Shown here piece by piece: positions 7,412 to 14,727 of a DNA stretch of 64,000 bases. Below the pieces are notes generated by a model. The model was not told the origin of the DNA. It did not search any database and saw only the letters and a list, made by a program, of their open reading frames with translations. Source of the DNA: Ruminococcus flavefaciens MA2007 (GTDB lineage Bacteria; Bacillota; Clostridia; Oscillospirales; Ruminococcaceae). How positions within the stretch are numbered: position 1 is the first letter of the stretch; each line of letters opens with the position of its first letter. A program made the position numbers and the translations under genes. Location: contig NZ_KK211355.1 in assembly GCF_000621845.1 (NCBI RefSeq), forward strand, positions 271,603 through 335,602, read 5' to 3'.

Positions 7412-9802
7412 ATGGATAAATACTTAAAAACATTAGAACTTGACAAAATACTGGAGATGCTGGCGGAGCTCACCTCAAACGAGGAGACGCGCCGCATGGC
7501 TTTAGCAGTCCGTCCCGACAACGATTTGGAGAGGGTTCGCTACGAATGTCTCAAGACATCGCAGGCGCTTTCACTGTCGGTGCAGTTCGGAACTCCGCCG
7601 TTCAGCAATTTCAAGGATATAAGCTCAGTGGCTGCAAGAGCAAAGCAGGGAGCTGTCATATCTCTCCGTGACCTTATGGATATCGCGGCTATGCTCCGCC
7701 AGATAAAGGCTCTTGCGGACTGGTACGCTCACTGCGAGAACGTGGAAACAGAGCTTAGCTATCTGTTTTCAAGATTGCAGCCCAACGACTGGCTGCTTGA
7801 AAAGCTGGAGCGCTCCATAATCTCTGAAAACGAGATAGCCGACGCTGCAAGTCCCGAGCTGGCTGCAATACGCCGTAAAATAAACCGCGCAGGTATGCAG
7901 CTCCGTGAAACTCTCGATAAAATGATAAAGAACAAGACCACTCAGCAGTACTTGCAGGAGGCGAATGTCACTATCCGTGACGGACGATTCGTTCTTCCCG
8001 TAAAATCGGAGTACCGCGGACAGGTCAGCGGTCTTATACACGATACATCGGCTACGGGACAGACCATATTCATCGAGCCTATGGCTATCGTCGAAGCCAA
8101 CAACGATATCCGTCTCCTTGAAGCCAAGGAGCAGGAGGAGATAGAGCGTATTATCCGTCAGCTCTGCCGCGACTGCGGCGACTATGCGGATATACTTGCC
8201 GAGAATTATAAGGTCTGCACTGAGCTGAACCTCTATTTTGCAAAGTCAAACTTAGCGGCAAAGCTGAACTGCTCCCTGCCCGAGATAACCGACGACGGCA
8301 CTATGCACCTGAAAAAGGCTCGTCACCCCCTTATCGACAAGAACAAGGCTGTTCCCGTGGAGATAAGCCTTGGCGAGGATTATCAGGCGCTGATAATCAC
8401 AGGTCCGAATACAGGCGGTAAGACTGTATCTCTGAAAACTGCGGGACTTCTTGCGGCTATGACAATGTGCGGACTTCTTATCCCTGTTGCCGACGGCAGC
8501 AAGATCTCCGTTTATGACCATATCCTTGCGGATATAGGCGACAGCCAGAGCATTGAGCAGAACCTCTCCACATTCTCGTCCCATACAAACAAGGTCATCG
8601 AGATACTGAAAACTGCCGACGAGCAGTCGCTGGTGCTCCTTGACGAGCTTGGTTCGGGTACGGATCCCGTGGAGGGCGCGGCACTTGCCATATCCATTAT
8701 CCGCCGTCTCATGGAAAGCGGCGCCAAGGTAATGGTGACTACTCATTATCAGGAGCTGAAAGTATTCGCAATAGACAGCGAGGGCGTGGAAAACGCCTCC
8801 TGCGAGTTCGACATAGAGATGCTGAGACCGACATATAAGCTTATCGTGGGCTCTCCGGGTAAGTCCAACGCTTTCGCTATATCCGAAAGCTTGGGTATGC
8901 CGTCGGATATAATCGCTGACGCCAAATCAAGAGTAAGTGAAGCAAACACCCGTCTTGAAGAGGTCATCGGCAAGCTGGAAGCAAGCCGTATGGAGCTTGA
9001 AAAGCAGAAAGAGGAGATATCACGTCTGAGAGCAGAAACTGCTGAGCACGAGGAGGCTATCCGTAAGGAGCGCGAGCAGCTCGAAAAAACAAAGGCTGAG
9101 GAGCTTGAAAAGGCGAGACTCCGCGCAATGACCATTATCGAGCAGACAAAGGCGGAGTCCAACGAGCTTCTTGACGAGCTTGACAGACTGCGCAAGGAAA
9201 AGGATAAAAAGGATTTCAGCAGCAACGTTTCGGGCATGAAGTCCAAAACGAAGCAGAGCTTCAACAAGATGTACGATACGGCAAATCCCGTGGAGAAGCG
9301 TGATCCCAACGAGGGCTACGTGCTGCCGAGAAAGCTCCGCCGCGGGGATACGGTGTACGTTGTGGACTTGCAGCGCAAGGGCATAATCTCGGGCGAGCCC
9401 GACGGCAGCGACTTCGTGTTCGTGCAAATGGGCGTTATGAAGACCAAGATGAACATCTCCCGTCTGCGTCTTGAAGAGCCCGAAAAGGTCACTGTGGGCA
9501 ACAAGTCCATACGTCCTGCCCGAAAGATGAACAAGATAGGCGTAAAGGCTGAGCGCAGGGGAAAAATGGAGCTTGATATCCGCGGCTGTACCTGCGATGA
9601 CGGACTGGTTCAGCTTGACGCATTCATAGATCAGGCAGTAATGTCCAATATCTCCACCGTGACTATTATCCACGGCAAGGGAACGGGACTTCTGAGACAG
9701 GCAGTCCAGAACCGTCTGAAGCACCACCCGTCCATAAAGTCATACAGGCTCGGACTGTTCGGCGAGGGCGAGGACGGCGTTACAATTGCAGAAGTGAAAT
9801 AA
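7412..9802 (+). CDS. mutS2: Endonuclease MutS2 (ribosome-collision/recombination factor)
   Basis: A 796-residue MutS2. It has the MutS-type clamp and core in the first 300 residues. The ATPase has a Walker A motif GPNTGGKT near 331-338 and DELGSGTDPVEGAAL as Walker B and signature. A long coiled coil (about 510-620) is followed by a C-terminal Smr nuclease domain (about 720-796) with LDIRG and HGKGTG. Family members suppress recombination or act on stalled ribosomes in Firmicutes. The length is normal. AAGGA precedes the ATG, 10 nt after the upstream gene. Confidence 0.97.
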   Translation: MDKYLKTLELDKILEMLAELTSNEETRRMALAVRPDNDLERVRYECLKTSQALSLSVQFGTPPFSNFKDISSVAARAKQGAVISLRDLMDIAAMLRQIKALADWYAHCENVETELSYLFSRLQPNDWLLEKLERSIISENEIADAASPELAAIRRKINRAGMQLRETLDKMIKNKTTQQYLQEANVTIRDGRFVLPVKSEYRGQVSGLIHDTSATGQTIFIEPMAIVEANNDIRLLEAKEQEEIERIIRQLCRDCGDYADILAENYKVCTELNLYFAKSNLAAKLNCSLPEITDDGTMHLKKARHPLIDKNKAVPVEISLGEDYQALIITGPNTGGKTVSLKTAGLLAAMTMCGLLIPVADGSKISVYDHILADIGDSQSIEQNLSTFSSHTNKVIEILKTADEQSLVLLDELGSGTDPVEGAALAISIIRRLMESGAKVMVTTHYQELKVFAIDSEGVENASCEFDIEMLRPTYKLIVGSPGKSNAFAISESLGMPSDIIADAKSRVSEANTRLEEVIGKLEASRMELEKQKEEISRLRAETAEHEEAIRKEREQLEKTKAEELEKARLRAMTIIEQTKAESNELLDELDRLRKEKDKKDFSSNVSGMKSKTKQSFNKMYDTANPVEKRDPNEGYVLPRKLRRGDTVYVVDLQRKGIISGEPDGSDFVFVQMGVMKTKMNISRLRLEEPEKVTVGNKSIRPARKMNKIGVKAERRGKMELDIRGCTCDDGLVQLDAFIDQAVMSNISTVTIIHGKGTGLLRQAVQNRLKHHPSIKSYRLGLFGEGEDGVTIAEVK

Positions 9803-9829
9803 AAAAGTCCAGCTTTGCTGGACTTTTTT
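9801..9829 (+). terminator. Terminator after mutS2
   Basis: A 13-bp stem (AAAAAAGTCCAGC; partner GCTGGACTTTTTT) with a TTT loop. It overlaps the mutS2 stop codon. Confidence 0.92.
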
Positions 9830-9831
9830 TA

Positions 9832-9942
9832 AGTTGAGAGTTTAGAGTTAAGAGTTGAAAGTTGTGGTGTCGCCTTTGGCGACTTATTTGAATAAAATGA
9901 GCGAAGCGAATACATTAACTCTCAACTCTCAACTCTCAACTT
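9832..9942. repeat. Heptad inverted-repeat element (copy 1)
   Basis: The left arm (9832-9864) is a run of degenerate heptamers AGTTNAG. The right arm (9917-9942) is AACTCTC three times plus AACTT. The arms are complementary and enclose a GTCGCC/GGCGAC hairpin, so the unit can fold into one long stem. A second copy lies at 14019-14139. Confidence 0.8.
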
Positions 9943-9963
9943 TACGCCGTGACGGCGGCTTTT

Positions 9964-11070
9964 TTAGTCGCTGACGTCGGTATCAAGCGTGATACTTACG
10001 CTGTAATCGGGGTAAGCCTGCTGAGTTTCGGTGAGGATATGCTCATAGAGCTCCTCGCTGTCGGGAGCGGCAAAGTCTATGATGATATCGAAGTGTATCG
10101 TCATGCGCTTTTCGTCAAGATAGAAGCCGTGAATCTGCAAGACATATTCGTGGGACATGACGTTCCTGCGGATATCGCTGTATACCTGCGAAGCATGGTC
10201 GTTCTGAGTATTTACGGCATAGACGCTTATACCTGCAAGAATTACATTGTGCTCCACAAAGGTCTTTTCCGTTATGCGGTGCTCCAGCTTGTCGAGCTCC
10301 GCAACGGTCAGCGTGTCGGGAACTTCTATATGCACCGAGCCGATAAGCAGGTCGGGACCGTAGCTGTGTAGTATCAGGTCATATGCGCCCTGAACCTCGG
10401 GGAATGAGGTGACGGTCTCCTTTATCTCCTTGGAGAGCTCGCTGCTGATACGCTTTCCGATGATGCTGGAGAGACTGTCGCCCAGAATCTCCAGACCTGA
10501 TTTGATGATGACAAGGGATATTACTGCGCCCAGCCATGCTTCTGTGCGGATATCGAATATAAGGTATATCATAGCCGCAAGGAGAGTTGCCGCAGAGATC
10601 ACCGAGTCCAGCAGAGCGTCCTTGCCCGAAGCGATAAGCGAGTCGGAGTTTACGCTCTCGCCTTTTCTGCGGACGTAAAGTCCGAGAAGTATCTTTACCA
10701 CGACTGCCGAAGCAACAATGATTATAGCGGCGGCGGAATAATCGGGCACAGGCGGGTGGATTATCTTCTTTATGGACTCCACAAGGGAGGTAACGCCTGC
10801 ATATAGAACTATGACGGCTATCAGCGAGGTGCTGAGGTTTTCTATCCTGCCGTAGCCGTAGGGGTGCTTTTTGTCGGGACGTTTTTGTGCAAGCTTAGTG
10901 CCGATAATGGTTATCACCGAGGACATTACGTCGCTGAGATTATTGACGGCGTCCAGTATGATAGCGATAGAGGAGCTGAGTATGCCTACTACAGCCTTGA
11001 ATGACGCAAGGAACACATTTGCCAGAATACCGATAAGGCTGGTTCTGACAATGACCTTATCTCTGTTCAT
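9964..11070 (-). CDS. Cation diffusion facilitator (CDF) family metal transporter
   Basis: A 368-residue inner-membrane protein with about six hydrophobic segments in residues 10-215 and a cytoplasmic C-terminal domain. It matches the CDF family, which exports divalent metals (Zn, Fe, Mn, Co) by proton antiport. Metal-site motifs are DAVNNLSDVMSS in the second segment and GKDALLDS in the fifth. HPYGYGRIENL is the usual loop signature. The ribosome site AAGGAGG lies about 10 nt before the ATG. It is flanked by a heptad repeat downstream and a composite repeat upstream, and I see no clear promoter. Metal specificity cannot be read from the sequence. Confidence 0.9.
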   Translation of the reverse strand: MNRDKVIVRTSLIGILANVFLASFKAVVGILSSSIAIILDAVNNLSDVMSSVITIIGTKLAQKRPDKKHPYGYGRIENLSTSLIAVIVLYAGVTSLVESIKKIIHPPVPDYSAAAIIIVASAVVVKILLGLYVRRKGESVNSDSLIASGKDALLDSVISAATLLAAMIYLIFDIRTEAWLGAVISLVIIKSGLEILGDSLSSIIGKRISSELSKEIKETVTSFPEVQGAYDLILHSYGPDLLIGSVHIEVPDTLTVAELDKLEHRITEKTFVEHNVILAGISVYAVNTQNDHASQVYSDIRRNVMSHEYVLQIHGFYLDEKRMTIHFDIIIDFAAPDSEELYEHILTETQQAYPDYSVSITLDTDVSD

Positions 11071-11132
11071 TGAGGATAGCCTCCTTGATAAAAATGAGTT
11101 TGACGTCTTGCAAAAATATGATGATACTAATA

Positions 11133-11366
11133 AGGGGATTCCAAAGGGACTGTGTTCCTTTGGTCAGGTCAAGGGCTGACAGCCCTTGCAGGGTTTGGGG
11201 CAGCGCCCCGATTTCGACAGGCGCTTCGCAAAGGGTGAATTGAAAAACAGTCCGGTGGACTGTTTTTCAAGAGGGTGACTCCCTGCTGTGCAGGGAGATG
11301 TCAGCAAAGCTGACAGAGGGTGCCGGACACGATTAGTGTCGCCTTGCAAGTGAAGGCGTTCCCTTA
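11133..11366. repeat. Composite hairpin repeat (copy 1)
   Basis: About 234 bp made of consecutive small hairpins: a CCAAAGG/CCTTTGG stem after GGGATTCC, AAGGGCTGACAGCCCTT, GGGGCAGCGCCCC, GAAAAACAGTCC/GGACTGTTTTTC, CTCCCTG/CAGGGAG, GTCAGC/GCTGAC, and an end block GCCTTGCAAGTGAAGGCG. The ends read TAAGGGG and TTCCCTTA. Related copies lie at 21581-21748 (inverted), 43768-44051 and 50141-50308. No ORF is supported inside. Confidence 0.85.
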
Positions 11367-11382
11367 ATTCCTTCTTAATTTA

Positions 11383-11742
11383 TCAATAATCTCCGCCCTT
11401 TACGTCGACCTCGTCCTCGATTCTGGAAACATCGCCTGTGAGTCCGCACCATGCGCAGGAGATACGCTCCTCGTTGTTCCAGCAGCTGAGCTTTCCGCAG
11501 CGTGTACACTGCACGAAGCATACAGACTTGCAGTAGGGACAGCCGTTGTACTCGTCAGCAGGGTAGAGGTTACCTCTTATCTTATTCTTGTCGAAGCCTT
11601 CGTGTGAGGCTTTTTTTACGTCAACGGGAAAAGCCCATGTCCTGAACCAGTCCCCCTGCCATTCCTCCACTCTTACTCCGTATATCTTCTGAGTTTCGGG
11701 GCATTTCATGAGGATAACTTCAGCTTTAGTATCAGTTTTCAT
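11383..11742 (-). CDS. Small zinc-ribbon protein with TerY-C-like metal-binding domain
   Basis: A 119-residue soluble protein. The C-terminal half carries eight cysteines in a CPYC ... CTRCGKLSC ... CAWCG arrangement like the metal-binding domain found at the C-terminus of TerY proteins. The N-terminal half (LMKCPETQKIYGVRVEEW) is not recognised. The ATG at 11742 overlaps the stop codon of the upstream regulator (ATGAAAACTGA), with AGAAAGG about nine bases ahead, so translation is probably coupled. A TTG at 11748 is an alternative start. Coupling to a sensory regulator suggests a linked stress or sensing role, but this is inference. Confidence 0.65.
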   Translation of the reverse strand: MKTDTKAEVILMKCPETQKIYGVRVEEWQGDWFRTWAFPVDVKKASHEGFDKNKIRGNLYPADEYNGCPYCKSVCFVQCTRCGKLSCWNNEERISCAWCGLTGDVSRIEDEVDVKGGDY

Positions 11743-13969
11743 GTTCAACAGCCTTTCTTTTCTGTTCGTCGCGGTATTCCGACGGCGAGCAGCCCTCGCA
11801 CATCCTGAACTGGCGGACGAAGTAGTTATACGATGAATAGCCGCACTCTCGGGATATCTCCGTAACGGTCATATCCGTCTGAGCAAGCAGAGTTTTTGCA
11901 TTGTCTATGCGGAACTGTATCATTTCCTCGATAATGCTCCTGCCGAAGTAGGACTTGTATATCTTTTGCAGGTAGCTCTTGCTAAGGTACAGGCTTTCCG
12001 CTATTTCGCTTATCTTCCACGGCAGCTCGGGGTTCTTCATTATCCTGTTGCGGAGCAGGCAGAGCTTCTCGAACTGGGGATTTGAGGTGGGCTCGGAAAT
12101 GGTGTAGGTGTACACGCGGTTCACAGTTGCCTTGTACATGGCTTCTGACAGGTCAGAGGAACTATCCAGCTCAAGGCTGCAAACTCCCACGGTGAAGTCG
12201 ATATTGCAGTTTTCCTCGCTGCTGAACTGAGTTTCGCGTATCTTGCCGCAGAGCTGCTCGTATATGGTGGGTACACGTTCACTCTCGGGACTGATAACGC
12301 ATAGAGTCTGGGAAGACCATGCGCCGCATATCTCGCGCCCGTGTATGCAGGAGCGGAGCTTCTTGGCGAATGCCGCCATAATGCTGTTGGATTTTTCCTC
12401 GCCGCTCTGGTAGTAGGCTTTTTTCAGTCCGCCCAGCTCAAAGGTCATGCACTCGATGAAGCGGTTTCCCGAAGCCGCAGACAGCTTGGTTTCAAACTCC
12501 TGCTCGATACCGCTTCTGTTGAGAAGTCCCGTAATGTGGTCGTAGAGCAGAGCCTTGCTGGTGTTGAGTATAGTGCGGTTCATTATAGCCTTTATGCGAA
12601 CCTGTTCAAGGGCGACGTTTACGTAGTTTATCCATTTCAGGTACAGTGAGCTGAACGAACGTGGCTCCTTGCCGAAGGAAACTGCGCAGTAGCCGAAGAA
12701 GTTATTGTTGTAGTGCAGGGGAGAGATGAAAAATGCGGAGGGGTAGCTGCGCTCCTCGCTGTAATCGGGGAGTATATCCGACGAGCTGAAAAAGCCGTGG
12801 GACTCGGATTCACGCCAGATAGCAGACTTCGCAAGAATTACCTTCATCTGGTCGCCTGTGTGGAAGCTTAGCTCCTCGGCGTTTTTATCCACGGTGGCGT
12901 CCACGTAGCTCTTGGTGAGACATATCCTCACCCTTCTCATTTTATGCAGGAAGTAGGTGTAATTATCCAGCCTGTCGGCAAAAGTGTGGATATTATCCGC
13001 ATTTGTTATATCAAAGAGCATATCGCCATAGAGAAGCTGCGTCTCAAAGCGGCTGTTTATGCTTATATTTCGCTGTATGCTGTGTCGCAGGCTTGGGTTT
13101 TCCGCGCAGCCGCAGCTCTCTCCCAGACGGAGCTCGCCGTTCTCATTGGGGACTTTGCTGCATATCTTTCCTGTGATAATGCGGTAAAGACGTCTGAGAG
13201 CCTCCGCGCCAAGCTGGAAATTGGGGCGGCTGTAGCTTGTGATAGACGGTGAGGACTGGTAGCCCTCGATAGAAGCGTCGTAGCCCGTAACGGCTATGTC
13301 CTCGGGAACTCTGATACCTGCGTCGGTGAAAAGCTTGGTGAGAGTTATAGCCATAACGTCGTTTCCGCAGACTATAGCCTCGGGACGCTCCAGCTCTCCG
13401 CTGAAAATACGCTTTGCATAGCGCTTTGGAGCTTCTGTCCAGAAGTCGCCGTATTCCGTCCAGTCCTTACCTATATTAATACTGTGCTTCTTCATGGAGC
13501 TTTTATAGCCTGCAAGGCGTTCCTCGCCGCTGAATGTATTCTTCGGACCTGTCAGGCAGTATATTTTTTTATAGCCGTGGACGTTGATAAGGTGGTCGGT
13601 TATGGTCTCAAAGGCTTCGCGGTCGTCCACGGAAGTGGTCTCGAAGCTCTTGTGGTCGTTGTAGTCAAGGAGCATGACGGGTTTTTCCGAACGTTTGCAT
13701 AGGTTGTCGATGTGTCGGCAGATGTCCTCGTCGTGGAAGGTGTTCCTGTCGTAGATGATGCCGTCAATGCTGTCGGAGAGTATAAGGTCGAGGACAGAGC
13801 GCTCGGCGTCCTTGTGGACGGAGCGGACGGAGAAGTCGTGGAGGGGCGCGATTACTGCGATATCGCAGTTGCTCTTGAAAGCCTGCGTGATTATGCCGCG
13901 CAGTATCTCGCTCTGAAAGTCTATATGGCAGTCAGCGATGATCACGCCTATAAGTATCCTGCGGCTCAT
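11732..13969 (-). CDS. Hybrid regulator: binding-protein-like sensor, degenerate GGDEF-like domain and AraC HTH
   Basis: A 745-residue cytoplasmic regulator. Residues about 1-270 form a LacI/periplasmic-binding-protein-like sensor (VDDREAF, GNDVMAITL, VPEDIAVTGYD) without a LacI DNA-binding headpiece. A middle region (about 470-625) starts DHITGLLNR like a GGDEF domain, but the signature is absent, so cyclase activity is unlikely. The C-terminus (about 640-740) is an AraC/XylS double helix-turn-helix ending GYSSYNYFVRQFRMCEGCSPSEYR. This layout suits sensing of a sugar or other small ligand with DNA binding by the AraC part. The promoter at 14182-14210 and a perfect palindrome at 13989-14015 lie upstream. 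Confidence 0.85.
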   Translation of the reverse strand: MSRRILIGVIIADCHIDFQSEILRGIITQAFKSNCDIAVIAPLHDFSVRSVHKDAERSVLDLILSDSIDGIIYDRNTFHDEDICRHIDNLCKRSEKPVMLLDYNDHKSFETTSVDDREAFETITDHLINVHGYKKIYCLTGPKNTFSGEERLAGYKSSMKKHSINIGKDWTEYGDFWTEAPKRYAKRIFSGELERPEAIVCGNDVMAITLTKLFTDAGIRVPEDIAVTGYDASIEGYQSSPSITSYSRPNFQLGAEALRRLYRIITGKICSKVPNENGELRLGESCGCAENPSLRHSIQRNISINSRFETQLLYGDMLFDITNADNIHTFADRLDNYTYFLHKMRRVRICLTKSYVDATVDKNAEELSFHTGDQMKVILAKSAIWRESESHGFFSSSDILPDYSEERSYPSAFFISPLHYNNNFFGYCAVSFGKEPRSFSSLYLKWINYVNVALEQVRIKAIMNRTILNTSKALLYDHITGLLNRSGIEQEFETKLSAASGNRFIECMTFELGGLKKAYYQSGEEKSNSIMAAFAKKLRSCIHGREICGAWSSQTLCVISPESERVPTIYEQLCGKIRETQFSSEENCNIDFTVGVCSLELDSSSDLSEAMYKATVNRVYTYTISEPTSNPQFEKLCLLRNRIMKNPELPWKISEIAESLYLSKSYLQKIYKSYFGRSIIEEMIQFRIDNAKTLLAQTDMTVTEISRECGYSSYNYFVRQFRMCEGCSPSEYRDEQKRKAVEHEN

Positions 13970-13988
13970 ATTATCTCTCCTTTCATGA

Positions 13989-14015
13989 TCAAAATTCAGA
14001 TATTCTGAATTTTGA
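13989..14015. promoter_or_regulatory. Perfect 12-bp palindrome upstream of the hybrid regulator
   Basis: TCAAAATTCAGA, a 3-bp TAT centre, then TCTGAATTTTGA. It lies 20 bp upstream of the regulator start codon within its transcribed leader. No T-tract follows on the minus strand, so an operator or mRNA hairpin is more likely than a terminator. Confidence 0.5.
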
Positions 14016-14018
14016 TAC

Positions 14019-14139
14019 AGTTCAGAGTTGAGAGTGGAGAGTTTAGAGTTAGTGTGTTCGCTTCGCTCATATTATTTAAATAATGTCGCTGAAGTTCCTA
14101 TCATAACTTTTAACTCTCAATTCTCAACTCTCAACTAAG
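14019..14139. repeat. Heptad inverted-repeat element (copy 2)
   Basis: Heptamers AGTTCAG, AGTTGAG, AGTGGAG, AGTTTAG (14019-14046) are matched by AACTTTT, AACTCTC, AATTCTC, AACTCTC, AACTAAG (14105-14139). The centre shares TTCGCTTCGCTCAT with the first copy in opposite orientation. It lies in the leader of the hybrid regulator. Confidence 0.8.
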
Positions 14140-14170
14140 CAATGATTTTGGCGAAGCAAAATCATTGCTT
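14137..14170. terminator. Perfect 14-bp hairpin
   Basis: AAGCAATGATTTTG, a 6-nt loop, then CAAAATCATTGCTT. It lies directly after the heptad element and close to the start of the minus-strand transcript. It may end readthrough or stabilise the 5' end; the direction of action is unclear. Confidence 0.5.
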
Positions 14171-14181
14171 CTATATGTACT

Positions 14182-14210
14182 ATTGTATCATAGTTCAGTG
14201 CCAAATGCAA
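14182..14210 (-). promoter_or_regulatory. Promoter of the hybrid AraC regulator
   Basis: On the minus strand, TTGCAT (14210-14205), 17-bp spacer, TACAAT (14187-14182). It gives a leader of about 200 nt. Confidence 0.65.
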
Positions 14211-14273
14211 GATGATTTTATATATTTGTCATGAGAATTACAAATAATCTTCTGAAAAGGATAGTATTTTTCA

Positions 14274-14301
14274 TTGTATTTATGCTCAGATAATGTATAA
14301 T
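14274..14301 (+). promoter_or_regulatory. Promoter of the orphan RNA
   Basis: TTGTAT (14274-14279), 16-bp spacer, TATAAT (14296-14301). Confidence 0.7.
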
Positions 14302-14307
14302 ATATGA

Positions 14308-14485
14308 AGAAGGTGTAAACGAATTACCGATTATGCCTTTCAGGGGTTATTATTTCCGTTTCGGAGATTAGGCACTTCGCACGGAACATCAGCTTTAGAA
14401 GCTGAACACAGGACAAGCTTAATACCCTCAATCCTTATATCTTTTAATCCTCAGAAAAATCTCCCCCCTCGGGAGATTTTTCTAT
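14308..14485 (+). ncRNA. Putative stand-alone structured RNA of about 178 nt
   Basis: The region has its own promoter, no convincing coding frame and a strong terminator, so it looks like an RNA gene. Helices visible are TGCCT/AGGCA, TTTCCG/CGGAGA with a TTT loop, the AGCTT/AAGCT hairpin, and a possible long-range AGGGGTTATT/AATACCCT pairing. Size and layout would suit a 6S-like RNA or a riboregulator. I could not match a conserved motif of 6S, SRP, RNase P, tmRNA or a known riboswitch. The downstream ABC-F gene has its own promoter, so this is probably not simply its leader. Confidence 0.55.
14453..14485 (+). terminator. Terminator of the orphan RNA
   Basis: AGAAAAATCTCCC and GGGAGATTTTTCT form a stem around a CCCTC loop and run into a T-rich tract. 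Confidence 0.9.
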
Positions 14486-14576
14486 TTTATCCGTGAACGT
14501 CCGAAAAATAGGCGATTTTAATGAAATATGCATAAAAGCGCTTGAAATCGCGGCGGCGTTTTATTTACCGTGACCA

Positions 14577-14605
14577 TTGACATTTCAGTGTAAAAATGGT
14601 ATTAT
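14577..14605 (+). promoter_or_regulatory. Promoter of the ABC-F gene
   Basis: TTGACA (14577-14582), 17-bp spacer, TATTAT (14600-14605). The leader of about 115 nt contains hairpins CTGCA/TGCAG (14652-14669) and ATGCACAA/TTGTGCAT (14671-14702). Leaders of ABC-F genes often control expression by ribosome stalling; no U-tract attenuator is evident here. Confidence 0.85.
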
Positions 14606-14727
14606 GTTGGTATATGTATGCTGGGTATTTTGTTGACTGACAATGCTTTGGCTGCATTTATATTTGCAGTATGCACAATAATGTGAAAACCTGCTTGTGC
14701 ATATCAGCTGAAAAAAGGAAATTCACA

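Noticed and set aside
9020..9727. 235-codon antisense ORF inside mutS2
   Set aside because: It lies entirely opposite a conserved gene, in the coiled-coil and Smr region. There is no promoter or recognised domain.
9832..9942. CRISPR array
   Set aside because: The repeat unit is 7 nt without unique spacers of regular length, and no cas genes are present.
11133..11366. Insertion sequence
   Set aside because: No transposase frame and too short; better described as a small modular repeat.
14308..14485. Firm call as 6S RNA
   Set aside because: Length and gene-like layout fit, but I could not trace the closing stem and central bubble convincingly.
14671..14727. Start of the ABC-F protein at the first ATG
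   Set aside because: It lies in a stable hairpin without a ribosome site. The ATG at 14728 follows AAAAGGAAA and matches the family N-terminus.
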